64,000 bases of DNA from CBDATA01 sp965215615. GTDB taxonomy: Bacteria > Acidobacteriota > Vicinamibacteria > Marinacidobacterales > Marinacidobacteraceae. The notes beneath the pieces are model-generated. The model saw nothing but the letters and a program-made list of their open reading frames with translations, ran no database searches and had not been told where the DNA came from. The DNA is taken from positions 2,046,001-2,110,000 of the forward strand of contig OZ244068.1 in assembly GCA_965215615.1 (NCBI GenBank), in the 5' to 3' direction. The translations under genes and the position numbers were made by a program. Below, piece by piece: positions 8,388 to 16,554 of this stretch (the stretch's first letter is position 1; each line of letters opens with the position of its first letter).

Positions 8388-9883
8388 ATCCGTCGCTGCT
8401 TCCGTTCCTCGCCGTTCTTCCGGGATTCCTCGCCGTCATCCCGATCCTGCTCTCGCGCCGTCACCCCAACCTGCGCGAGGGCTGGTCCTTCGTGGCCGCC
8501 GGCCTTCAACTCGCGGCCACCCTCGGCCTGCTCGCTTCCGGCACCGGCACGGCAACCCCGGAAATTCCCCTGCTGCCCGGCGCGCCGCTCCAATTCCGCG
8601 CTGACCCGCTCGGGCTCATCTTCCTGACCCTCGCCTCGCTGCTTTGGCTCGCGGCCCACCCCTATTCGATCGGCTACCTGCGGGCCGTGAAATCCGGCCA
8701 CCAGACCGGCTACTACGCCGCTTTTTCGGTCGCCGTGGGATCGGCTGCCGGAATCGCTCTCGCCGCGAACCCGCTGACCTTCCTGATCTTCTACGAAATT
8801 CTCACCATCTCGACCTGGCCGCTGGTGGCGCATCGGCGGGAAGCGAAAGGAGTCCTCTCCTCCGCCCGCTCCTACCTCGTGTACACCCTGTTCGCCGGCC
8901 AGCTCCTGCTCGCAGCAGTCGTCTGGATCGGAGTGCTGGCACCGGGAGCGTCTTTCACGCCGGGCGGTTTTCTCGAAGGTGCGGCTTCGGACGGGACACT
9001 CCGGATCCTGTTCCTTCTCTTGCTCGTGGGAGTGGGAGCCAAGGCGGCGCTGCTACCGCTCCACGCCTGGCTTCCAAGAGCCATGGTCGCGCCGACTCCG
9101 GTGAGCGCCCTCCTCCATGCGGTCGCGGTCGTCAAGGCCGGTGCTTTCGGTGTCCTGCGGGTGACCGGCTGGGCCTTCGGCCCCGATCTGATGCGGGAGC
9201 TCGACCTCGCGCTGCCGCTCGCCGCGCTCGCCGCGCTCACCATCGTGTTCGCTTCGGTGCGAGCGCTCGGCGAGAGCCACCTGAAACGCCGGTTGGCCTG
9301 GTCCACCGTCAGCCAGTTGAGCTACATCGCCCTCGGCGGAGCGATCGGCACGCCGCTCGCCCTGGCCGGTGCCGCCTTCCACATCGCGGCCCACGGCTTC
9401 ATGAAGATCAGCCTGTTCTTCTGCGCCGGTGCCATCTACGCGACCACCGGCCGCGAACAGATCGCCGACCTCCGCGGCTTCGGGCGCGCCATGCCGGTGA
9501 CCTTCGCCGCCTTCTCGACCTGTGCGCTCGGAATGGCCGGCCTCCCGCTGCTCCCCGGCTTCCTCTCGAAGTGGAATCTCGCGCTCGGCGGACTTCAGGC
9601 CGGACAGCCGTGGGTCATCGCGCTGCTGATTCTCAGCGGACTGCTCAACCTCGCCTACTACTTCCCGATCCTGCGGGTCGCGTGGTTCGAAAGCCCGACC
9701 GAAACCGGCCTGCGCGAACCCGGCTGGTGGCTCGCCGGCCCACCGGCGGCGGCCGCGCTGATCGCTCTCGTTCTCGGCTTCTTCCCCGATTTCGGGATGG
9801 GCTTCTGGTCGCTCGCCGCCGAAGCCGCCCAAAGCGTCGCGGAAGAAGTGCCCGCGTCGTTCGCCCTCCGGATTTCCGACTGA
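8384..9883 (+). CDS. MrpD-like antiporter subunit, copy 2
   Basis: A 499-residue membrane protein of the same NuoL/M/N-MrpD family as its upstream neighbour but clearly divergent from it. The helix-5 glutamate (FYEILTISTWPLV) and the helix-7 lysine (AVVKAGAFGVLRV) are kept, with KAALLPLHAWLPRAMVAPTP between them and HIAAHGFMKISLFFCAG for the next conserved histidine. It starts at GTG 8384, overlapping copy 1, and its TGA overlaps the ATG of a small membrane gene. A second ion-pumping MrpD-type subunit is known from hydrogenase/sulfane-reductase complexes; here it probably stands in for the N-terminal channel half of MrpA (inference). Confidence 0.88.
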   Translation: MNPSLLPFLAVLPGFLAVIPILLSRRHPNLREGWSFVAAGLQLAATLGLLASGTGTATPEIPLLPGAPLQFRADPLGLIFLTLASLLWLAAHPYSIGYLRAVKSGHQTGYYAAFSVAVGSAAGIALAANPLTFLIFYEILTISTWPLVAHRREAKGVLSSARSYLVYTLFAGQLLLAAVVWIGVLAPGASFTPGGFLEGAASDGTLRILFLLLLVGVGAKAALLPLHAWLPRAMVAPTPVSALLHAVAVVKAGAFGVLRVTGWAFGPDLMRELDLALPLAALAALTIVFASVRALGESHLKRRLAWSTVSQLSYIALGGAIGTPLALAGAAFHIAAHGFMKISLFFCAGAIYATTGREQIADLRGFGRAMPVTFAAFSTCALGMAGLPLLPGFLSKWNLALGGLQAGQPWVIALLILSGLLNLAYYFPILRVAWFESPTETGLREPGWWLAGPPAAAALIALVLGFFPDFGMGFWSLAAEAAQSVAEEVPASFALRISD

Positions 9884-10101
9884 TGCGCTGGCTCGTCATC
9901 CTTTTCGCCCTCGTGCTCGGGGTGGCTGATGCCTTCAGCCTCTTCGGGGGGTACGAGCCCTATGGCGCCTTCTGGAACCGCGTTCCCTTCTCGGACGCGG
10001 TGATCGGGGCGGTGGGCGGCGGCGCGTTGATCCTGCTTGCGACCCGCTGGCTCAAGCCCCTGCTCGGCCGGCCCGAAGAGCACTACCGCGACGGGCCATG
10101 A
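9883..10101 (+). CDS. Small two-helix membrane protein of the antiporter operon
   Basis: A 72-residue protein that I do not recognise. It has two hydrophobic helices (about 2-20 and 34-52) separated by the aromatic stretch GYEPYGAFWNRVPF, and a charged C-terminal tail (RPEEHYRDGP). The ATG overlaps the upstream TGA (TGATG), and the 3' end overlaps the third MrpD-like gene by four bases, so it is surely translated as part of the operon. Its position between two antiporter subunits suggests an accessory subunit or assembly factor. This role is inferred from context only. Confidence 0.78.
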   Translation: MRWLVILFALVLGVADAFSLFGGYEPYGAFWNRVPFSDAVIGAVGGGALILLATRWLKPLLGRPEEHYRDGP

Positions 10102-11813
10102 TCGAGCTCGCAACCCATCCGGCCCTCTGGCTCTTCGCCGGCGCTCTCGTCGCGCTTCTCGCCGGACGTCGGGTTTCTCCGGCGTGGATCGGGATCCCGT
10201 TCGCCGCCGCCTCCCTGATCGCGGTGGTTCGCCTGCCGCCTTCCGTTCTGACCACCGAACTCGCCGGCTTTTCGCTCATCTGGCTTCGCGCCGACGATCT
10301 CTCCCGGCTGTTCGCGCTGGTTTTCGGGATCGTCACTCTCGCCGGCCTGCTCTACGGAGCCCACCGGCTCCGCCGCGGGGAAACCGCCGCCGCCATGAGT
10401 TACGCGGGCTCGGCGCTCGCCACCCTCTTCGCCGGCGACTGGATCACCTTCTTCGTCTTCTGGGAAGTGATGGCGATCACCTCCCTCGCGCTGATCTGGA
10501 AAGGCGGCGAGGCGGCGAAACAGGCTGGCATGCGCTACCTGCTGGTCCACGGCGCGGGTGGCGCGCTGCTGTTCTTCGGGATCGTCCTCCACCGCGGCGC
10601 GGGCGGCGGGGTGGAGCTCGCGCCGCTCGAAGGGGGCCCCGCTTTCTGGCTCGTCCTCGCCGGGGTCGCGGTGAATGCCGCCATCCCTCCGCTCCACGCC
10701 TGGCTCACCGATGCCTATCCGGAAGCCTCCACCACCGGTGCGGTCTTCCTGTCCGCCTGCACCACCAAGACCGCGGTCTATGCGCTCATCCGGCTCTTCC
10801 CGGAGGCGAACATCCTGGTGCCGCTCGGTGTCGCGATGTCGCTCTACGGTGCCATCTTCGCGTTGATGGAGAACGACATCCGCCGCCTGCTGAGCTACCA
10901 CATCGTCAGCCAGGTCGGCTACATGGTGGCGGGGGTCGGCATCGGCTCGGCGCTCGCCCTGAACGGTGCAGCCGCCCACGCCTATTCGCACATCCTCTAC
11001 AAGGCGCTGCTTTTCATGGGTGCCGGGGCCGCCATCGAGGCGACCGGTCTGCGTCGCCTTTCCGATCTGGGCGGAATCGCCTCCGGCATGCGCTGGGGTG
11101 TCGCGCTCTATCTGGTGGGAGCCCTTTCGATATCCGGCGCGCCTCTTTTCAATGGTTTCATCAGCAAGTCCATGATCGTGAGCGCCGCCGCCAAGGATCA
11201 CCTCTTCTGGCCGGAGATTCTTCTCACCCTCGCCGCGGTGGGAACCTTTCTCTCGGTGGGCCTCAAGCTGCCGCGTTTCGCGTTCTTCGGCCCCCCGAAG
11301 GGCCTCACCGTCCGGCCCCTTCCAGGAAACATGCTCGCCGCCATGGGCATCCTCGCCGGGCTCTGCTTCCTGTACGGAGTCCATCCCGGCTTGCTCTACC
11401 GGCTCCTTCCTTACGATGCCACCTACGCGCCGTGGACGGTGGACCACGTCCTCGACGGGGTCGGACTCCTGTTCGGCGCCGCGCTCGTCTTCTTCTGGCA
11501 GATCAAGCGGCTCGCCCCCGCGCCCCGGATCACTCTCGACACCGACTGGATCTACCGGAAGCCGCTCCGGGCGCTCGCTGCCGGCATGGTCACCACCGCC
11601 TCCGGGATCTCGCCGGCGCTCGTTCTGGTTCGCGAACGCCTGGTCGGCAGCCTGGCCAGCCTCCTGGCCCGCGCCGCCGGGAACCCTCCCGGAAAACTTC
11701 CCGGAACCCCTCCCTCCGAGGGACCGGTTTTCCGGCGCGGAATCGGCTGGACCCTTCTGCTCGCCGCCGCCGCCACCACCGCTCTGCTGCTCGCCACCGC
11801 CTTGATGCGATAA
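10098..11813 (+). CDS. MrpD-like antiporter subunit, copy 3
   Basis: A 571-residue polytopic membrane protein, the longest of the three antiporter-like subunits. It keeps the helix-5 glutamate (FFVFWEVMAITSLAL) and the helix-7 lysine (CTTKTAVYALIRLF), with NAAIPPLHAWLTDAYPEAS and AAAHAYSHILYKALLFMG between and after them. The C-terminal extension contains LDTDWIYRKPLRAL, a pattern I associate with a subset of MrpD-like proteins that end in an extra soluble segment and helix. The ATG overlaps the small gene upstream. It closes the coupled antiporter block; the following gene begins 12 bases later. Confidence 0.88.
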   Translation: MIELATHPALWLFAGALVALLAGRRVSPAWIGIPFAAASLIAVVRLPPSVLTTELAGFSLIWLRADDLSRLFALVFGIVTLAGLLYGAHRLRRGETAAAMSYAGSALATLFAGDWITFFVFWEVMAITSLALIWKGGEAAKQAGMRYLLVHGAGGALLFFGIVLHRGAGGGVELAPLEGGPAFWLVLAGVAVNAAIPPLHAWLTDAYPEASTTGAVFLSACTTKTAVYALIRLFPEANILVPLGVAMSLYGAIFALMENDIRRLLSYHIVSQVGYMVAGVGIGSALALNGAAAHAYSHILYKALLFMGAGAAIEATGLRRLSDLGGIASGMRWGVALYLVGALSISGAPLFNGFISKSMIVSAAAKDHLFWPEILLTLAAVGTFLSVGLKLPRFAFFGPPKGLTVRPLPGNMLAAMGILAGLCFLYGVHPGLLYRLLPYDATYAPWTVDHVLDGVGLLFGAALVFFWQIKRLAPAPRITLDTDWIYRKPLRALAAGMVTTASGISPALVLVRERLVGSLASLLARAAGNPPGKLPGTPPSEGPVFRRGIGWTLLLAAAATTALLLATALMR

Positions 11814-11825
11814 CTTCCTCGCGAG

Positions 11826-12257
11826 ATGCGGCGCGTGCTCTGGATCCCGCCGCTTCTCGCCCTTGGCGGCCTCTTCTACTGGCTTTACGGGGGCGAGGAA
11901 CCGGCGCAGGCTCCCGATCCCCACCCGGCCGAACAGGCGGAAATTCTCTACGAGCGGGCCATCGGGGATCTGGAAACCGAGTTCGTCGTCCGCGGCGAAG
12001 GCTTTTCCGAAGCACGGCAGGCCATCTCACCGGAACTCGACGCTCTCGACCAGGTCATCGCCGAGGGGCGGGAGGCAGCACGCGCAGCTCCCGAAGATGA
12101 AGCGGCGCAGCAGACCCTGCTCGGGAATCTGGCCCGCAAACTGGAGATCCTCCACAACACCCTGATGCTGATGCGGGAGCTGGGGCGCGGCGACGGAGAA
12201 GCCGCCCGGGATCGCATCGAGAACCTCGAGGGGCGGGATCCGCCGGCAACCGATTGA
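11826..12257 (+). CDS. Membrane-anchored helical protein of unknown function
   Basis: A 143-residue protein without a recognised family. One N-terminal hydrophobic segment (about residues 4-20) acts as an anchor or uncleaved signal. A Glu/Pro-rich linker and a largely helical, acidic domain rich in Ala, Glu and Leu follow. It starts at ATG 11826, 12 bases after the antiporter block, and ends 17 bases before the DUF4097 gene, so it may belong to either unit. The domain could be coiled-coil or TPR-like, but no repeat is clear. No function is proposed. Confidence 0.7.
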   Translation: MRRVLWIPPLLALGGLFYWLYGGEEPAQAPDPHPAEQAEILYERAIGDLETEFVVRGEGFSEARQAISPELDALDQVIAEGREAARAAPEDEAAQQTLLGNLARKLEILHNTLMLMRELGRGDGEAARDRIENLEGRDPPATD

Positions 12258-12274
12258 AGGAGAGAGACGATTCC

Positions 12275-13168
12275 ATGCGAAGAAACCACCCGGGGCACTC
12301 TCCGGTGTTCGCCCTGTTGCTGGCAGCGGTCGTCACACCTGCCTTCGGACAGCAGACCGAAACCATCGAGCGGGCGCTCGAAGTCGAGAGCGGCATTCAT
12401 GTTTCGGTGATGAACTTCGCGGGACAGGTCACGGTGCGTGCCGCTCCGGCCGGCGAACGTCTCCTCCGGTTCGTCGCGGTCAAGCGACTCAAGCCCGGAG
12501 TGCCCGGAGAGGAGGCGGAAATCCACTTCCGCAGCGTGAACCTCGATCTCCACCAGACCGAAAGACAGGTGCGCATCGGCCCGCAAACTCCGCGGGATGC
12601 CGACGGCCAGCCGCTCCGGATTCCCCTGACCGATGTCCGCCCTCCGCGGCGGATTCCCCCGGTGCTCGTGGATCTCGATCTCTGGCTCCCGGAAGATGTC
12701 TCGCTGACCGTGAAATCCTTCACTGCCTCCATCTCGATGGACGGGATCATCGCTCCCCGGGGCCGGTTCCTGCTGCGCAGCATCAGCGGCCCCCTCCATG
12801 TGGACGGCCTGCTCGCGGAAGACGTGGTTGCCGAAACAGTGAGCGGCGATCTCATGCTCCGCAATCTGGTGGCGCACCGCTCGACCATCGAGACGCTCAC
12901 CGCAAACATCCTCCTCGGAGGACGCATGCAGGACGACGGGTGGTACGAAATCCGGACGCATTCGGGCGCGGTGGACCTCGAACTCGATGCCCTCGCCGGT
13001 TTCCTGCTGGATGCCTCCTCCTTCCGGGGGGAAATCCACGCCCGCCTCGAGCCGGGTGCGGAAAGGACAGAGCGCTCGCTCTCTGCCCGGCGCGGGGAAG
13101 GCGGCCCCGAGATGACCGTTTCGACTTTCTCCGGCCCGATCCGGATTCTTGCCGCGCCGGATCGGTAA
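12275..13168 (+). CDS. Exported DUF4097-like beta-helix protein
   Basis: A 297-residue secreted protein. A signal peptide (RNHPGHSPVFALLLAAVVTP, ending near FGQQ) is followed by a beta-rich region with recurring short motifs such as VSGDLMLRNL, SGPLHVDGL and SGAVDLELDA, typical of DUF4097 putative-adhesin repeats. An earlier in-frame TTG at 12254 exists, but the strong ribosome-binding sequence AAGGAGAG at 12257-12264 points to the ATG at 12275. DUF4097 proteins often lie beside membrane-anchored small proteins, as here. The role is unknown, perhaps envelope-associated. Confidence 0.72.
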   Translation: MRRNHPGHSPVFALLLAAVVTPAFGQQTETIERALEVESGIHVSVMNFAGQVTVRAAPAGERLLRFVAVKRLKPGVPGEEAEIHFRSVNLDLHQTERQVRIGPQTPRDADGQPLRIPLTDVRPPRRIPPVLVDLDLWLPEDVSLTVKSFTASISMDGIIAPRGRFLLRSISGPLHVDGLLAEDVVAETVSGDLMLRNLVAHRSTIETLTANILLGGRMQDDGWYEIRTHSGAVDLELDALAGFLLDASSFRGEIHARLEPGAERTERSLSARRGEGGPEMTVSTFSGPIRILAAPDR

Positions 13169-13202
13169 CCGGCGATTCCCTGCTACGATTCCGATTCTTC
13201 CC

Positions 13203-13472
13203 ATGGCCCACAGCAAATCAGCAAAAAAACGCGCGAGACAGAGTCTGGAGCGTCGCCTCCGCAACCGCAGCCGTCGCAGCCGCCTGCGTACCCAGGTCAA
13301 GGGGCTCCGCGAGGCGATCGCCGCCGGCGATCAGGAGCGGACGAAAGCGGAGCTTCCCCGGACTTCCGCGCTCCTCGACCGGATGGCGGGCCGGGGTCTT
13401 CTCCATCGCAACACCGCCGCCCGCGCCAAGTCGCGCCTTACCCGGCTCGCGAGCGTCCTGCTCGGCGACTGA
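13203..13472 (+). CDS. rpsT: 30S ribosomal protein S20
   Basis: An 89-residue basic protein with the S20 start MAHSKSAKKRARQ and the helical core typical of this small-subunit protein, which binds the 5' domain and helix 44 of 16S rRNA. The open frame extends 18 codons upstream, but the ATG at 13203 gives the canonical N-terminus. The conserved C-terminal patch HRNTAARAKSRLTRL is present. It stands alone, 34 bases after the DUF4097 gene, as is common for rpsT. Autogenous control is known for S20 in enterobacteria; no such site could be recognised here. Confidence 0.97.
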   Translation: MAHSKSAKKRARQSLERRLRNRSRRSRLRTQVKGLREAIAAGDQERTKAELPRTSALLDRMAGRGLLHRNTAARAKSRLTRLASVLLGD

Positions 13473-13513
13473 AACCAACCCTTATCCGCGATTCCCTTCC
13501 CAGGAGTTTCGAC

Positions 13514-14020
13514 ATGAAGCGTCGCCCCCTCGCTCTTCTGCTCATGCTCGCGCTCGCCTTTTCCGGCACGGCGCTCGCTCACAATCCGCGAGGCGAGGCC
13601 AAGGCCAGCTTCAGCGGCAAGAACGTCACCGTCAGCTACGGCCGCCCGAGCCTCAACGGCCGGGACATGCTGGGCATGGCCACTCCCGGAATGGTCTGGC
13701 GACTCGGTTCGGAAGGGGCCACCACCATCACTTCGGATGGTTCGCTGATGTTCGGACAGGAGATGGCCGCCGCCGGCAGCTATTCCCTCTTCGCTCGCAA
13801 GACGGAGAGCGGCTGGGAACTCATCGTGAACAAGCAGACCGGCCAGTCGGGGCTCGAACACGATCCGGAGATGGATCTCTTCACGGTTCCGCTCAAGGTG
13901 GAAACGAAGGAAAGCTCCGAAGAGATGTTCACCATTTCGCTGATGGCGGACGGCATGAACGGGCAGATGGCCATGCAGTGGGGCACGACCGCACTGGTTG
14001 CCGACCTCATGGTTCATTGA
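13514..14020 (+). CDS. Exported DUF2911 protein
   Basis: A 168-residue secreted protein matching the DUF2911 family. It has a signal peptide (LALLLMLALAFSGTALA) and then the conserved blocks VTVSYGRPSLNGRDM, PGMVWRLGSEGATTI, AAAGSYSLFARK and a C-terminal WGTTALVADL strand. A good ribosome-binding site (AGGAG at 13502-13506) precedes the ATG. DUF2911 proteins are frequent in Bacteroidota, Acidobacteriota and Gemmatimonadota, where they are predicted periplasmic; their biochemical role is not known to me. The gene is followed by an 84-base gap without a clear terminator and then the aminotransferase pair. Confidence 0.88.
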   Translation: MKRRPLALLLMLALAFSGTALAHNPRGEAKASFSGKNVTVSYGRPSLNGRDMLGMATPGMVWRLGSEGATTITSDGSLMFGQEMAAAGSYSLFARKTESGWELIVNKQTGQSGLEHDPEMDLFTVPLKVETKESSEEMFTISLMADGMNGQMAMQWGTTALVADLMVH

Positions 14021-14104
14021 CTTTTGCCTTTCACTGTCCGAGTCCGGTAATTTCCGGTCCGTAACGGCCTCGCTTCCCGCGATCCGAAGAGAGAGAAGAA
14101 ACCC

Positions 14105-15289
14105 ATGAAGACGACCCGTCGCAGTTTTCTGAATCTGGCAGGCTCCTTGTCGCCGGCCACGCTCCACGCGATCAGCGCCCGGGGCCGCGAGGCGTGGGAG
14201 GCCGAAAACGGCTTCCGCGGTGCCCCGATCCTTCCCCCCGCGCCGGAAGCGGATGAAGTCCGCATCAGCAGCAACGAGAATCCGCTCGGCCCCGGACCCT
14301 CCGCAGTCGCCGCGCTGCGTGGCGAATACGGCTCCATCATGCGCTACCCGATGAATGCCCGCATCAGCGGCATGGACCTGCGGACGAAGCTCGGGACCAT
14401 GCACGGCGGAGATGCCGGCAACGTGGTGCTCGCCGCCGGCTCGGGAGAGATTCTCAGGAGCGCGGTGCGCGTCTTCACCGGCCCCGGCCGCCCGCTGGTG
14501 ACCGCCGAGTGCTCTTTCGAGAGCCCGGTCCGGACTGCCCGGTACTTCGGGAGCGAAGTCACGGAAATCCCGCTCACCGGCGGACTCGCGCTCGATCTCG
14601 ACAAGATGGCCGGAGCCTCGATGGGGGCCGGGATGGTCTTCGTCTGCAATCCGAACAATCCCACCGGGACGATCCACTCCGCCGCCGACATCACCGACTT
14701 CGTCACCTATGTGAAGAAACACTCGCCGTACACCGCCATCCTGCTGGACGAGGCGTACTTCGAGTACGTGACCGATCGGGACTACGACACCGGTGCCGAT
14801 CTCGCCATGCGTCACCGTGACGTGTTCGTCGCCCGGACCTTTTCGAAGGCCTACGGGATGGCCGGCCTCCGGCTCGGCTATGCGTTTGGCCAGAAAGACA
14901 CCATCGCCCGGATCGCCCCGCTGCAGTTGACCTTCGGGACTTCGGTCCTCTCGCTCGCGGCCGCCTACGGCTCGCTCGAGGATCCGGAATACATCATGAC
15001 CGAAGTCAAGCGGAACGAGACGGCCCGGCAGTTCACGCTGGACTTCTTTTCGAGCAATGGCCTCGATCCGGTCCCCAGCCAGACCAACTTCGTCTTCGTC
15101 AACATCGGGATGCCCGCGAGCCAGTTCCGCGAGGCCTGCGCCAAGCAGGGAATCATGGTAGGTCGCGATTTCCCGCCCTATGAGGACACCCACGCCCGGA
15201 TTTCCATCGGAACCCTCGAGGAGATGGAGCGCGCCACCGCCGTCTTCGCGGACGTGCTCGGGCTCAACACCACCGACAACCAGCAGTGA
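14105..15289 (+). CDS. HisC-like PLP aminotransferase with twin-arginine-like leader (copy 1)
   Basis: A 394-residue fold-type I PLP aminotransferase closest in pattern to histidinol-phosphate aminotransferase. Seen: SNENPLGPGPSAVAALR near the N-terminus, CNPNNPTG, LLDEAYFEYV, and the PLP lysine in ARTFSKAYGMAGLRLGYAF. It starts with MKTTRRSFLNLAG, which matches the Tat motif (RRxFL), followed by a rather weakly hydrophobic stretch and about 40 extra residues compared with HisC. Tat would suit a cofactor-loaded enzyme exported to the periplasm. Purine-rich GAGAGAGAAGAA lies 7 bases before the ATG. It is followed in tandem by a paralogue. The substrate is unknown; a biosynthetic HisC role is unlikely if it is exported. 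Confidence 0.85.
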   Translation: MKTTRRSFLNLAGSLSPATLHAISARGREAWEAENGFRGAPILPPAPEADEVRISSNENPLGPGPSAVAALRGEYGSIMRYPMNARISGMDLRTKLGTMHGGDAGNVVLAAGSGEILRSAVRVFTGPGRPLVTAECSFESPVRTARYFGSEVTEIPLTGGLALDLDKMAGASMGAGMVFVCNPNNPTGTIHSAADITDFVTYVKKHSPYTAILLDEAYFEYVTDRDYDTGADLAMRHRDVFVARTFSKAYGMAGLRLGYAFGQKDTIARIAPLQLTFGTSVLSLAAAYGSLEDPEYIMTEVKRNETARQFTLDFFSSNGLDPVPSQTNFVFVNIGMPASQFREACAKQGIMVGRDFPPYEDTHARISIGTLEEMERATAVFADVLGLNTTDNQQ

Positions 15290-15300
15290 GGAAACGAGGC

Positions 15301-16500
15301 ATGCTCTCCCGTCGCAGCTTTCTGAACCACTCAGCGGCCGGTGCCGCTGGCCTTTACACCGCCACGCTGGTCCGCTCCCGGCTCCGCGAGCAGATCGCCT
15401 TCGCCGCCGAGCAGGGCATGGCCCCGGAAGAGGCCATCAACCTCGCCAACAACGAAAACAGCCTGGGCCCCGGCGATGCGGTCATGGACGCGGTGGATTC
15501 CGCCATCGGCCCGGAAGGGATGGTTGAAGGGATGGTTGAAGGGACGCTTCTCGGGCGCTATCCGTTCATGCACTCCGGCCCGGTCCGCGAGATGATCGCC
15601 GACAAATGGGGGGTGAAGCCGGAAAACGTCCTGGTGGGCGCGGGTTCCACCCAGATCCTGGTGGATGCCACCCACCAGTACGCGAGCCGTGAAAAGGCGC
15701 TTGTGGGCTCCCTGCCCACCTACGAGGAGTGCTTCGGTTACGCCGCACTCATGGGGTACCGGACCAAGGCGGTGCCGCTCACCCAGGATCTGCGGATGGA
15801 TCTCGACCAGACCCTCCACGCGCTGAAGGGCAGCGGGATGCTCTTTTTCTGCAACCCGAACAACCCGGTCGCCACCCTGGTGGATCCGGCCGAGGGACGG
15901 GATTTTCTGGATCGGGCGCTCCGGATGAACTCCGATCTCCGGATCCTGGTGGACGAGGCGTATATCGACTACGTCACCACTCCGGGCCACGAGACCATGA
16001 TCCCGCAGGCGCTCCAGGAGCCGCGCCTCATCGTGGCGCGTACCTTCTCGAAGGCCTACGGCATGGCCGGACTGCGGATCGGCTACGCGATCGCGCACGA
16101 GGACACCATCGCGGAGTTGAGCGAGTTCCACATGGGCAACGCGGTCAGCACTCTCTCGCTGGTGGCGGCAAGTGCCGCTCTCGAGCGCGACAAGGCCGAC
16201 CCGAGCTATCTCGTGAACGAGAAGCAGCGGAACGCCGAAGCGCGGGACTTCATCATGAAGTTCTTCGCGGACCGCGGTCTCAGCGCCACCGACGCCCAGA
16301 CGAACTTCATCTTCGTGGACGTGGGGATGCCGATCGAGGACTTCCAGTCCGCCTGCGCCCGGCAGGGCTTGCGGGTCGGCCGCCCCTTCCCGCCGCTCTG
16401 GACCCGCTGCCGCATCTCCATCGGCACGATGGACGAGATGCAGCGCGCCGCCGAAAAGATCGCGGTGGTGCTCGACGAGGCCCAGAAGATGGCCGCCTGA
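15301..16500 (+). CDS. HisC-like PLP aminotransferase with twin-arginine-like leader (copy 2)
   Basis: A 399-residue paralogue of the preceding gene with the same landmarks: LANNENSLGPGD, FFCNPNNPVATL, ILVDEAYIDYV and the PLP lysine in ARTFSKAYGMAGLRIGYAI. Its leader MLSRRSFLNHSAAGAAG again fits a Tat motif (SRRxFL) and a more convincing hydrophobic region. An in-frame GTG at 15286 would add five residues, but the ATG at 15301 has the better spaced GAGG upstream. A short in-frame tandem duplication (GMVEGMVEG, repeated 12 bases near 15518-15541) lengthens a surface loop. Gene order and similarity suggest a duplication followed by divergence. It ends before a strong hairpin terminator. Confidence 0.85.
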   Translation: MLSRRSFLNHSAAGAAGLYTATLVRSRLREQIAFAAEQGMAPEEAINLANNENSLGPGDAVMDAVDSAIGPEGMVEGMVEGTLLGRYPFMHSGPVREMIADKWGVKPENVLVGAGSTQILVDATHQYASREKALVGSLPTYEECFGYAALMGYRTKAVPLTQDLRMDLDQTLHALKGSGMLFFCNPNNPVATLVDPAEGRDFLDRALRMNSDLRILVDEAYIDYVTTPGHETMIPQALQEPRLIVARTFSKAYGMAGLRIGYAIAHEDTIAELSEFHMGNAVSTLSLVAASAALERDKADPSYLVNEKQRNAEARDFIMKFFADRGLSATDAQTNFIFVDVGMPIEDFQSACARQGLRVGRPFPPLWTRCRISIGTMDEMQRAAEKIAVVLDEAQKMAA

Positions 16501-16520
16501 CAGCCCGTCTTCGGCCACTC

Positions 16521-16552
16521 GGGGTCCCGCCGGAAACGGCGGGGCTCCTTTC
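16521..16552. terminator. Bidirectional intrinsic terminator between convergent genes
   Basis: A 12-base-pair stem (5' arm at 16521-16532, 3' arm at 16537-16548, with two G-U pairs) closes on a GAAA tetraloop and is followed by CTTTCC. It sits between the aminotransferase stop (16500) and the PPK2 stop (16555-16557 on the other strand). The T-run is short, so termination in the + direction is inferred from the stem strength. Confidence 0.7.
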
Positions 16553-16554
16553 CG

